42,964 nt of DNA. Origin: Chara braunii. Taxonomy: Eukaryota > Streptophyta > Charophyceae > Charales > Characeae. The notes beneath the pieces are model-generated. The model did not search any database and was not told where the DNA came from. It saw only the letters and a program-made list of their open reading frames with translations. The translations under genes were made by a program, and so were the position numbers. Every line of letters starts with the position of its first letter. Positions within the stretch are counted from its first letter, which is position 1. Location of the stretch: positions 307,733-350,696 of the forward strand of contig BFEA01000049.1 of assembly GCA_003427395.1 (NCBI GenBank), read 5' to 3'. Positions 10,037-20,090 of this stretch are shown piece after piece.

Positions 10037-10097
10037 AACCAACTGTTTCGTCGGATTTCCACCGACTCGTCAGGAGGCTGAGCCTCGACAGTCGGTT
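10037..10097 (-). ncRNA. Hammerhead ribozyme 1 (type III)
   Basis: Read on the minus strand from 10097 to 10037, the order is stem III 5' arm AACCGACTG, UC (so the cleavage triplet is GUC), stem I GAGGC-TCA-GCCTC, core CTGACGA (10073-10067), stem II GTCGG...CCGAC with a 7-nt loop, core GAAA (10049-10046), stem III 3' arm CAGTTGGTT. All invariant core positions (CUGANGA, GAAA, the U before the cleaved C) are present, and the three helices are 9, 5 and 5 bp, stem III having one G-U. Predicted cleavage falls between 10087 and 10086. Hammerhead ribozymes self-cleave RNA; in plants they mark retrozymes, non-autonomous LTR elements that depend on Ty3/gypsy enzymes. Here the motif is antisense to the element's genes. 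Confidence 0.88.
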
Positions 10098-10178
10098 AAC
10101 CTGACCGAATCAGCCGCACAAACGCAGTTGTATTCAGGCGGCGGGGTATTTTCAGAGAGAGAGGGGGGGATGTGACTG

Positions 10179-10237
10179 CCAAACTGTTTCGTCGGACTCT
10201 CACCGACTCATCAGGAGGCTGAACCTCGACAGTCAGG
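10179..10237 (-). ncRNA. Hammerhead ribozyme 2 (type III)
   Basis: This is a second copy, 141 bp from the first and in the same orientation. On the minus strand: stem III CCTGACTG, UC, stem I GAGG...CCTC closed inside by a U-G pair, core CTGATGA (10214-10208), stem II GTCGG...CCGAC with loop TGAGAGT, core GAAA (10190-10187), stem III CAGTTTGG (one U-U mismatch). The differences from copy 1 fall in loop II, the variable core position N7, a C to U change that keeps stem I paired as a wobble, and stem III. Paired helices and the catalytic core are intact. With both active, a minus-strand transcript would release a 141-nt RNA with 5'-OH and cyclic-phosphate ends, the form that plants circularise. 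Confidence 0.86.
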
Positions 10238-10876
10238 ATGGACAGATTCGAATGAATCTGCTGCTAAAACATGGAAATATGTGGTTATTGCTTCTACTAC
10301 TACTACAAGGGGGAAGAGGGTCTACCAGGCAGTGAACGGGAGAACGTGGCGGCCAACAGGTAAGTCTCCTCGAATTCCTCCCTCCCTCTTTTTCCTGTAG
10401 GCTGACTACTGCGCCTGTTCGTTAAACGAACAGGCTGCAGAAACGACGCATGCACCAAGCGCTGTTTGCGCCCAGGTACAGGCGCACAGGGTAAGGCAAA
10501 ACGGGCCCTGTTGAGCTTGACTCTAGTTCGACTCTTCGCCTCTGACATCGAGCAGCCTCACAGAGGTAGGGAAAAAAAAAAGGGGAATCGCGAATCTGTT
10601 CGTGATGCAGGACCAGATGCAGCAGTAGAAGCATCTGGACCCTAAGATGACCGAAGACTGTTGAATTCCAACAGTCTGCTTTATCTGTTTCTATACAGCC
10701 AGTTGAGGCTGCGTCTGGCCGGGGGTAGCGGCCAGATGCATTACTAAGGCTTGGAACTTGGTTCCCCTAGGGGAACATCAAGTTTCTCAGCCCTTGATCT
10801 CGTCTGAGATCAAGGCTCATGCCTCACTTCGAGTTTTGGCTGGGGGCAAAGCAGCAGCCCTCAGCCTCCAGCCCAC

Positions 10877-10885
10877 TATAAAATA
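10877..10885 (+). promoter_or_regulatory. TATA box candidate in 3' LTR
   Basis: TATAAAATA lies directly after the hairpin train and before the tandem arrays. It is a classical TATA match on the coding strand of the element. Whether it or the site at 11541 starts the genomic RNA is not decidable here. Confidence 0.35.
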
Positions 10886-11156
10886 GCCAGTAGCCAGCCA
10901 GCCAGCATTCATTTGTGGCCGGTGCTGCTAGTATTTCGCTTGGGTAAATGCTGGCTGTTGGAGGAGGAGCTACTAATGGAGTGCGAGAGAGCTGAGTGGA
11001 GGTCTGCAAGTGAGGGAGGAGGATTGTTGGAGGTGGCCATAGCTGTGAAACACAGCCATAGCCGCCATCTCAGCGAGGTGAGGAGAGGAGAGGCTGCCAT
11101 AGCCACCGTGCTGCGAGGTGCCAGCCGGAGGTGCTGCTGTTTGTGGCAGGTTTTTT

Positions 11157-11300
11157 GGCAAGCGGTGCAGGGGAAACTCTGCCCGTTTTGCAAGGCGGCA
11201 GAAAGTCTTCGGCAAGCGGTGCAGAGGAGACTGCCCGTTTTACACGGCGGCGACAAGTCTTCGGCAAGCGGTTCAGGGGAGACTCTTCCTGTTTGGCACG
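11157..11300 (+). repeat. Tandem repeat, about 60-bp unit, three copies
   Basis: The unit starts GGCAAGCGGTGCAGGGGA and contains CTGCCCGTTTT and a CGGCGG block; copies begin near 11157, 11212 and 11263. A diverged copy follows the LTR end at 13814. The open frames across it on both strands (for example the Ser/Pro/Lys-rich frame 10909-11583 minus) are by-products of the repeat period. Confidence 0.7.
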
Positions 11301-11330
11301 GCAACGGCGACGCTTTTTTACGGTGTCGTG

Positions 11331-11540
11331 GAAGCGCTGCCGTTTTTTTGCGGCAGCGGTAGTGCGTTCTAGGTATTGACGCGGAAGCGCTGATGATTTT
11401 TGGCGGCAACAGCGTAGGTTTGACGGCGCTGGTGCGGAAGCGCTGACGAATTTTTACGGCAACGACACTGGGCTTAGTGTTCGTGGTGCGAAAGCGCTGC
11501 CGGTTTTTCACGGCGGAGGCGACAATATTCTTGCATTGAC
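11331..11540 (+). repeat. 53-bp array carrying the AAGCGCTGCC motif
   Basis: Units begin GAAGCGCTG at 11331, 11383 and 11437, with a variant AAAGCGCTG at 11491 (spacing 52-54 bp). The first forms a perfect 8-bp hairpin, CGCTGCCG (11335-11342) with CGGCAGCG (11351-11358). The same motif recurs in 13934-14110 and, with a longer period, in the other LTR family, where the rest of the sequence no longer aligns. Confidence 0.75.
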
Positions 11541-11548
11541 TATATAAG
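11541..11548 (+). promoter_or_regulatory. TATA box candidate after the 53-bp array
   Basis: TATATAAG sits immediately downstream of the array. The related LTR fragment reads GATTACACAAAG at the same place (around 14142), so this box is lost there. Confidence 0.4.
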
Positions 11549-13580
11549 GCGGCGACAGGGTATTGGCACAAGGAAGGCACCACGAAGTGGTGGTGCGCTT
11601 GAAAGTGGTGTAAGTGCGACGTCGTAGTTGCACAGTGAAATTGGGGTGGTGTGACGGCGACGTTGAGACACTGTCAGATTACTAGGCGGTGATTGTGTAT
11701 TGAGAAAGTGTCGCAACAAGCGAGTGTTCTAGGTAGTGGTGTGGATCGCTTTGCGGGCGATCCGTTGTTGACGATTATCTTTTCTGGAGTGCGATTTTAC
11801 ACGGTCTTCTTGAGTGGACCGTCTCTTCAATTTCACTCAAGGTCAGTTTAACTCAGACCCTTCACACGTGTGTGAACCCGCACTTGCTTGACCCTGTTCT
11901 TTGAACGTTCATTGAAAAGGTAGAGGAGATATGTGTTTATGTGTGCGAATGAAATTCTAACGTAAGTTTGGGATTGCATTGTTTTCTTTTGAAATTGTTG
12001 TTTGATTTGATGTGCAGGTGCCAGGTAGGTAGAAGGATGCCTAAAAAAAATGGGGATCTAATCATGTCAACGGGAATGAAGGAAGGATGATTGTCTTCTA
12101 ATTCTCACTTGTATGCATGTTGAAGGGGAGGACAATCAGTAGACGACGAAAAGGAGTTTGATCACACAAAGAGGGAGTTTGACATAGATCTTTTTTTCCC
12201 GAGGATACCCGTTTTTTTTCGAATGACCCTCTTCGTCTATGCCCGTCTATCTGACTGACTTTCTCTTTTGTGATCCCTTTTCTTCGTGTAAGTTATCCTT
12301 GACGCCAGGCGACAAGGGGCTATTTTGCCGTCGTGGTAGGTGTGTTTCCCTTTTCTAGAAGGCATCTAAGGCGGGGGTCCGTTGCCTTAGGGGTCGGCCC
12401 TGCTATTGACTCGAAGTGGACCGCTTATGCGAGGGATACCATGCTGTTGTGGTGGAGCGAGACCGACTTCTAAGATCCGAGGTTCGCTCGGGCGAGGACA
12501 ACGGGTATCCCAGACCACTTCCTAGGGAAAGGACATGCGCCTACTCACGGAAGAGTCTAAAGTTCTCAGCGCCTCGTGTTAAGGGGAGCTGCCATAGCAT
12601 ACCCCTTTAGTGGTCGTCTTAGGGCCACTTGTGCATGGAGAACTGAGCCACAAGAAACTCGGTTCATGGCTACTACTTGAAACAGAGCGCGGCTAGGCAC
12701 TCTTGTCGTGGTTGGCCCCGCCACAAGAAGCGAGGACCAATAGGGTCGATATGGTGAGTAAGGCTTGGATAGCTAGAGTCCGAGAGCAACCCTTTTCAGT
12801 AGGGTCAACGAGGGCCAGGATGACAAAACAACCAACAAAATTCGAAAGTGGATCCTCGTCCTTAATGGGGTATCCAGTGTTCGGTTGTTCAAGTCGGGTG
12901 CTGACTTGTATAGTGGTAGCCGGATTAGTTGCAGATGGCATTCACACCAAAGTTAGAAAGATAGTGACGTCATCATTAAAGCAATGGCATCCTAACTTTA
13001 CTTGAGAGTTGAGACACCCATATTCCTTGCTAGCAGTCAGTATGGGGCAGAATGAAAGAACTTAGCAACGCATCTCATCAAGTCGAAAAAGTCGTGACAG
13101 TCCAGTCGTCTGGCAGGTGGAGTGAAGATACTTTAGTCAGACGTCACTTGAGCGTCGCCTTGTGTAATGGTCATGCTTTGATATTTTATCGATAAGTGTT
13201 GTTTTAAGTCAAGTCGAGTTTTGTCGGATGCATGAGTGTATTGTATGTAGGATGATTTCAGAAGATAAGTCAACTTACGTTGACCTGAATTTTATTTTGA
13301 AAGAGTTTTGTCTGATTAACTTGTAATTGTCTTCGAAAGAAGGGACTAGGATCGTTAGAAGTTTTCTTTACGTTTGGAATATCACGTCATAGTCGACCGA
13401 CGTCGGTCTGTTCCTGGGAGATCAGCACTCGAGGGACGGACGACGTTCGGGTCCACTTTGGCGTTTAACCATGTGTACCTATGCTACAGCGAACGAGCAA
13501 ACGCCCTCGGCCGACCTACCTCTGCAATTGCATTATAAAAGTCTTCGCATGTGGGTCGGTAGCTCGGCGGGGATACGCCC

Positions 13581-13615
13581 CTAAGGGTGGTGACAGCCCC
13601 TTAGGGAAGGTAAGT
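13581..13615 (+). promoter_or_regulatory. Hairpin and GTAAGT in the 3' LTR
   Basis: This is the 3' LTR counterpart of 1881-1917. The stem CCCTAAGGG/CCCTTAGGG is unchanged although the loop differs by one base, and AAG/GTAAGT follows (GTAAGT at 13610-13615). Confidence 0.45.
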
Positions 13616-13810
13616 TGTGCCCCGTGAGAACCTATCCTGTCGTAGGGGACCGAGGGATGTGCAGCTGGCGCACTCGGCCGGAGTGGCGAAGGGTCGACGC
13701 GGGTTACTGTGTCGTCCCCGAGTTGTCGCTAAAAGGTTGAAAGCCTAAGTTTCTTCTGCGTGACGCGGCCGGGAGGGCCTTCGCTCGCGCGGGGGCCGAT
13801 GCGCTCGACA

Positions 13811-15638
13811 ATCGGCAAGTAGTGCAGGGGAGACTCTGCCCGTGTTGCGCATCGTCGGCAGCCATTTTAAAGTGACGTTGGGGTGATGATGTTCGCTTGG
13901 CACGGCAACGGCGACGTTTTTTTGCGGTGACGAGGAAGCGCTGCCAATTGTTTGTGGCTGCGGCAATGAGATTTTGGCGGTGACGAGGAAGCGCTGGCGA
14001 TTTTTTGCGGCGGCGGCACTGAGATTTTGGTAGTGGTACGTAAGCGCTGCCGGATTTATGTGGCGGCAGCCTTGATTTTAACCGCAGTGGTGTGGAAGCG
14101 CTGCCGGTTCTTCACGGCGGTAGCAACAATATTTTTGCACTGATTACACAAAGCGGTGGTTGGGCATTGGCGCAAGAAGAATGCTGCTAAAATGGTAGTG
14201 CGTTTTGAAGCGATGTGAACGTGGCACCACAATGAAGTGGTGACATTGGAGGCGAGTGACGGCGGCATTGAGACGCTGTCAAGTCGTTGAGGTGATTGTG
14301 TGTTGAGAGGGTGTCGCGGCATGCGATCATTCTATGGCGTGGTGTGGATCACTTTGCTGACGGCTTGTTGCGACGACCTTCTCGTCAAGCGGCGTGATTT
14401 TATACGATCTTCTTGAATAGGTCATTTTTACAACTTCACTCGAGGTCAGTCAGTTGGTTTATTGACTTGGATTTTCTTTCACACCTGTGTGAACCCACAC
14501 TTTGCTTGACCCTGTTCATTGAATGTTCGTTGGAAAGGTAAAGGAAAGTTGTGTGAGTCATGCATGTGAATGAAAAAGTCTGAATTCAGTATGGGAATGC
14601 ACTGGTTTTCTCTTGAACTTGTCATTTTTGCGTGTTGTGCAGGTAGGTAGAAGGATGTTTGCAAAGGAGATTGATTATGCCTGTTGGAGAAAAGCGAAAA
14701 GGATTGTCTTTTCGTTACTTCTCACCTTCCTGCCTGACAAAAATGATTCAATGTTTTGAAGAACTTCGATTATGTGTGGACCATAAAATGAATTCGACTG
14801 GAATAAAGCAGATAAGGTCAAACGGATCCAGCTTTCTCCTCACAATTGACTTTTTCTATCTCGAACGACCTTATCTACCTATACTTGTCCAAATGATTCT
14901 CTTTGTCTATCTTTTTCAGCTTCATTTTCATCTAAGTTACCCAAAACTTATTAATAATGAGGACAAAAGAAACCTACTCATGACGAACACAGTCTTTCTC
15001 TCTAGGAAGCATCCAAGTCGGGGGTTCGTATGCTTTTAGAGCCGGCCCTGTTATCAACTTGGAGTGGACCCGATTCATCGGGGGTGGTACTTTGCCGACT
15101 CGGTGGTGACGGCCCAACCTCTGGGATCTGAGTCTTCGGACTCAGGCGAGGGGAAGGAGTATTCACAGACCATTTTCTAGAGGGTTTGATAAATGTGAGT
15201 CAACCGTCGACGAGTCCTGGATGACGTGAGGGGTTAATTTATATTTTTGCGGGTGGTTACCTCAGGTTTCACCGTTAGAATAAAAGTTGGAGACATAAGA
15301 AGCTTCGGTCCTCAAGAAAAAGTAAAAAATGAAGGTGATGGTTCTCTTTGCGCAGTGATAACGACTGCGGTTTTGTTTTGAATGACCTAATAATGTAGAT
15401 GGATACTTCATCATTGGTGGAACAGAAAAAATAATTATTGCCAGGAGGACAAAACGACCAACAATATTTTTATTCGCTAGATAATACTTCCTCCAAGCAA
15501 GCTGCATATGCAGTGGAGATTTGGTCAAACCGAGATTTCAAACTTCGGTCAGGAACCAAATCACTTGTTGATCTGCATGGTAGCGGTAGGCTTTACTTGC
15601 AGAAGTCATTCCTGACAGGGTTTAATAAGTGTGGACAG
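13811..15638 (+). mobile_element. Diverged fragment of an element A-type LTR
   Basis: From the base after the 3' LTR end the sequence resembles the interior of the same LTR. 13814-13850 matches 11212-11240, 13934-14110 repeats the GAAGCGCTGCC array at about 53-bp period, 14310-14460 matches 11708-11860, and parts up to about 15620 match 12960. Divergence is much greater than between the two LTRs of element A, and both ends are missing. The simplest reading is that element A inserted into an older LTR. ORF-like stretches (14659-15039, 15438-15722) have no recognisable protein features. Confidence 0.75.
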
Positions 15639-16856
15639 ACCAACCGTAACAGTACGAAAGCTGATCAGTTGAAATCACAGAGGTGGACCAGCCGAGGGCG
15701 TTTCTCGTTCGTTGTAGCATAGGGGGTATGAACGGTAATACACCTCTATCGAACCCGCACGCGAACCGATATCTGGGGGGGCTGAGGTCCCAAGCGCGAC
15801 TCGTCGTCGGTCGACTATGACACATCCCACACACCACACACACACCACTATAAAGAACATAAAATAAAAAACACACACACACATACATATACAGAACGAC
15901 ACAAAACAAACAACGCGATAACACACTTAATCCCTTAGTAGCCATCCCATAACTCTCCGATGCGGAAATCGGATAGACGTCGCGCACGAGACTTTAGTAT
16001 AAAACCGCGCAGGCGCAGGGCTAACTCATATCGACTCGCAATGCAAGCATACGCAAGCAGTCGCAGTGATGGCGTACTCTGTAGTACCCATACTCATGTG
16101 GTCCCCATTAATTTCGAGACACTCAAGTGTCGGCTGACATGCGCCCAAAGGGAATGATCTCTCGACGCTGGACAACCGTCATGTGCGGTTGAAAACCACA
16201 CCCTCTTCTGCACCTTGCGAAGAGTGGGTGGTACACAGGTTTATACCTGTGGTGGCAATCGTCTCTTATTGCCCTGGAGACCAGCTCTATCATCCAGGGT
16301 CTGGAAAGAACTATGACTTTGATGGCTCATATACTAAGCTCCGAAAATAATAACCTGCATAAAACACAGGCACACACAATAGCCATATTGCCATACACCA
16401 ATGTGGTCAACTTTACTGTTCTCTGTAACTCACACCACGACTCGCGCACTCAAGCCCTAGTCATAGTTCAACTTTTCATAAATCTCATAAGTTCTTTATA
16501 ATGACCATTTAAAAGAAGTCCGGTTAAAACCCTCAAAGAAACATATCAAATCTCAGGACTAAGGCAATCAAGTTGAGGTACAAGTGTAAGCAAAGTTGTG
16601 TCGTGAGCCGTCGCGTCGGCGAACGTCCAAAGAAGACATGTATCATACGACAGGTCAAAGTCCAAGCTAAATCGTCAATGTATGGAGACCAAATCCCCAT
16701 AACAGGTTCTTACTCAAGACTTTTCTGATAACCAAGCCTAGGTCTATCTCTAAGCCAGTGCCCAAAGAAAGGTAGACCCATGGCAGAATTACCCCCATAC
16801 AGAGTGGATCGTCAGAGTCGCCACCTGTCAAAATATATTCTATCTCCTCTTAAACT

Positions 16857-17165
16857 AAGAAAATTTCGGCGTTTCCCGTAGGAAAAGTGTCTTTCCAAAA
16901 TTTATATCAGCCCGAATATGGAAACAGAAATAATCTTCAACTTTCCAAAGTCAAATTTTGTCTAACTCCCTGAATTAGCAAAAATTTGGGCAGCACTCCG
17001 TTTAGAAAAGGAGACTTTTCAGATTTTTACTAAGCCATATACAAAGATTAGACAAGTTGAACTTTGAAAAGTCAAATTTCGACAAACTCCTTGGTTTTGT
17101 AGAAATTCCAGCAGCGCTTCCCGTAGAGAAAGTGGCTTACCAAGATTTATACAAGACCAAGTATA
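16857..17165 (-). repeat. About 125-bp tandem repeat, three units (copy I)
   Basis: Each unit carries AAATTTCGGCAGCGCTTCCC or a variant, a TAGAAAAGGGAGACTT-like stretch and ATTTTTAC/ATTTATAC, then GTCAAATTTTGTCTAACTCC. Counterparts are at 30480-30745 (plus) and, with about five units, at 34215-34785 (minus). Read on the LTR strand the core is GGGAAGCGCTGCCGAAATTT, the same motif as in the element A arrays. Confidence 0.7.
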
Positions 17166-17449
17166 ATAAATGATCCCAGAAAATGCAGAAATTGACCTAA
17201 GTAAAAATAAGCTCAGCTTAGAAAATGCAGGAATTGAAACTAACTCCCATGACTCTAGCACGTGGCGAGCATCTAAAACAACTACCTGTCAAACTGAAAC
17301 CCAGACCAAGTAGCAATCTCACTTAGCCACATGCAGGCCAAACCACAAACGTAAGTACTCTCACCAGCCCCAAGTTACTTTATATAAGATAGTTCATGAA
17401 ACCCTCAGATGATTTAGCCCTTATACCCAGCTTACATATGGCACGGTGC

Positions 17450-18065
17450 TAGATCATTCAGCTTAGAAACAATGTCTAGCATGCCTTAGAGTATACACGA
17501 ACAGGTTGCACAACTACTTTTCTTCTTCTTTGGGAATATGACTAGACCATTCAGCTTAGAAACAATGTCTACTTGCCCTGAACTGTTTAATATCCAAAAT
17601 TTAATAGTTCTCTGATTTCGTTCTCATACAGAGAAATTAAAATATGGGCAGGGGACTGAACCATTCAGCTTAGAAATAATGCTCAGCTTTCCCAGATTAC
17701 TTCCAATTATACTCAGTACTTTCTCTTCTCTTCTTAATGATATGGCTTAGTGTTGGATCATTCAACTTAGAAACAATGTCCAACTACCAGTTCAGATGCA
17801 AATATAGATGAAGTACTTTCTATTATACTTAGTTTATGCTTATGTGCGTGGTTTTCAGGCTAAACCATTCAACTTAGAAATAATGCTTAACCCTAGACCA
17901 AAAATCTTCCCTCAGAATGAAACAAGAAATTAAACCCTTCAGCCAGGCAAACCCTTAGAAATAAAAAGAGCAACCCGACCATTCAGCTTAAAAACAATGT
18001 CTAGCCCTTAAGAAAATAGTTACATAAACATAATCATGGGTCATTCAGCTTAGAAACAATGCCCA
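17450..18065 (-). repeat. Hairpin array, copy I (seven units)
   Basis: Seven units share CATTCAGCTTAGAAACAAT (or close variants) flanked by short arms that pair with each other but differ from unit to unit, for example GCTAGA/TCTAGC (about 17449-17483), TAGAC/GTCTA (about 17544) and GTTGGA/TCCAAC (about 17752). It is the reverse complement of 29544-30163, with some arms changed in both halves. Confidence 0.78.
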
Positions 18066-20001
18066 CTCCTTGGTTGACCAGGTCAAACACATGCACTCTG
18101 CCTTGCTCCCACCTTCCCCAACTTCATCCCTCAGTCTGCTTTCAGTCAAAATAAAGAGGAAACTTAAGTTTTTCACACATATTTCTTCCATTCAATCTGA
18201 TAGGTCCTAAAATAAAACAAGTCATAGGGGCAATCTCATGCATACATCAGTCACCCTAAAAGGAGATAGGCAAACAGGGGTATAATGGGGTCATACAGAT
18301 GGAGAATGGTATACCTGTCAGTTCCCTGCCTCCAGAACCTGACCCAGGTTTCGGCAGAGCTCCCGCACTCGGTGGGTGGACTCCCCACAGAGTCTTGCTG
18401 CGGTCCCACGGGTTGTAATCGCGCCTGGCGCCTTTCTCTCAAAACCAATAGACCAGACTTAGAGTCAGAAGGGCAGAAAGAGGGGTTTGAGACTCTCGAG
18501 ATACAGGAGAGGGACTGACTCAACTCCCAAGAGAGGGCCTTGAAACCTTCATGCGCCTGAGGGCCCCGCAATGGCGGCCAAACCGCAGCAGGAACAACCG
18601 TCGCAACGAATCTTAGCAGCGAGGGGCCACACCAATTCGCCCTTGCATGGAAGTCACCCTGTGGCCTTGCAATTTGTAGTCCAATCAGAACTCTCGCATG
18701 GGCCACCTAGCATTGCGGCTCCTCAAAACAACAATATCTTGACAGCACACACTAACACAACAATCCGGCAGCTGCTCGCTCCGCACCGTTGAGACTACAA
18801 GTGTCACCACACTCTCCGAACGACCACATGGGCGAAGGACTCACCGACATTTTGACCCACAGTCGAACGCCAAGCCCCAGCTTGCACCCCCGTGGAAAGG
18901 TCGGCAGCCATCCACAAAACAAAGGCGCAGGTATGTCACTTATGGATGAATAAAAGCAGCAAATGCAATGCCAGTCAGGGCATACACCGGTCGTCTGCTA
19001 CAGGTATACACCGGTCAACACATGGACAGCAACCTCGCTGTCTTTCTACCTGCGGCTTAGCGATCGACGCCATCTGCTAGCATCAACGACAACAATTCCA
19101 TAGTACGTATAGTTTGGCACTGTAACGTGGTTTTCGGCTCATTGCGCATCGCCTGGTCTGCCTCCAGAGGCCACCAACACATGCGAGCCCTTTCAACTTT
19201 GCTCAATACTCAATCATCAGTAAAAAGTTCAGGAAAGGAACACAGTCGGTCGTGTCAGAAACATAGTGGCAGAGAAACCCCAACGACCGCAGTAGAAATA
19301 CAAGTACTCATAGTAAAACAGGAACAGGCGACGCCTGCTTGGGTCCCAGAGGTCCATGTTTTCGGCAGCCACAATACCGAGGTCCGCAGAACAACAACCT
19401 CATCGGTGGGGCCACACACATACCGAATCTGAAATTCAACAGTAACTGCCCGATGTTTATGACGACCAGTCGCTTCGTTTTCTCAATAGTGACACCGACC
19501 TTAAGGGGCGAGCTACATGGCTTGAAAGAGGGACAACTGTGCGAAACCTCAAGGAACTGCAGTACCTAGGATACAGCGGTAACAACAGTTCTGTATGCAA
19601 CAACACCACCTGTCTCGAAGGTAGCATATTCTACTTTTCATTAACAGTGAGTCTGACGAAGTAACGGCCCCCTCCCCTTCGCAGCATACCAAAGCCAAAT
19701 GCCTTGGGCCAGAAACTCAGTCAAAAGAGTACGGCCCATAGTAGCAACGAGCCGTCCGTTACTTAGCGGCCAAGCCTAATGTATTGCGATGGTGCACATG
19801 CAAACAAGTGACTCGATTACCGAGCCCGCTGAGCAACCTGCCGATATGCAAGACGAGAAGGAACCCTACCACAAGACATAGGAAGTTACCCCGCTTCCTT
19901 GTCGCTCACGCAGCGAGATAGAGGGGGCTGCTTCCTTTGACAGGGTGAGCAACACACCGGCCAACAGGTAATCATCCGACCCCGATGTCCTTGCGCTACT
20001 T

Positions 20002-20010
<9 letters not shown>

Positions 20011-20090
<80 letters not shown>

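Larger units (their letters stand above)
9494..10866. repeat. Train of perfect or near-perfect hairpins in the LTR
   Basis: Consecutive stem-loops with unrelated stem sequences: 9494-9517, 9563-9580 (GCGGCTG/CAGCCGC), 9733-9750 (CGTTGGC/GCCAACG), 9792-9807, 9821-9836, 9850-9871, 10009-10025, 10413-10435 (9 bp), 10613-10638 (8 bp), 10655-10677 (9 bp), 10714-10736 (8 bp), 10761-10776 (palindrome), 10792-10815 (10 bp, loop GTCT) and 10838-10866 (10 bp with one G-U). The two hammerhead ribozymes sit among them. No coding potential is seen. Such density of unrelated perfect stems is not expected by chance and suggests selection on folded RNA, or a mechanism that creates inverted repeats. Confidence 0.7.
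1..13810 (+). mobile_element. Degenerate Ty3/gypsy LTR retrotransposon (element A)
   Basis: Positions 1-2112 and 11708-13810 are direct repeats, near-identical over most of their length, flanking a PBS, gag, protease, RT, RNase H and integrase remnants in Ty3/gypsy order (integrase last). The window opens inside the 5' LTR; by comparison with the 3' LTR about 2.9 kb of it lies to the left. Every coding module is interrupted by stops or frameshifts, so the copy cannot be autonomous. The visible LTR halves differ at several percent of positions by eye, which indicates an old insertion. The target-site duplication cannot be checked because the left flank is outside the window. Confidence 0.9.
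8778..13810 (+). mobile_element. 3' LTR of element A, complete, 5.0 kb
   Basis: It starts TGTCC after the PPT and ends CGACA at 13810, giving TGTC/GACA termini. Its last 2103 bp align with the 5' LTR; the first 2930 bp have their partner outside the window, so the left border rests on the PPT, the TG and the similarity to the LTR starts at 25631 and 39971. Interior landmarks are a terminal hairpin (CAGAAAC with GTTTCTG, about 8786-8809), a hairpin train with two hammerhead ribozymes (9494-10866), a TATA box (10877), two short-period tandem arrays (11157-11540), a second TATA (11541), and the conserved end block (13534-13810). Five kilobases is far beyond usual LTR lengths. Confidence 0.82.

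Noticed and set aside
10909-11583. 224-aa minus-strand frame, rich in Pro, Lys and Ser
   Set aside because: It spans two tandem arrays whose period keeps several frames open; the opposite strand is also open, and the related fragment at 13811 does not preserve it.
19127-19432. 101-aa frame also present in the inverted copy (28166-28483)
   Set aside because: The two versions differ mainly by amino-acid-changing substitutions and have different C-termini; conservation is only that of the shared DNA. The same holds for 18571-18792, 18892-19080 and 18285-18518.
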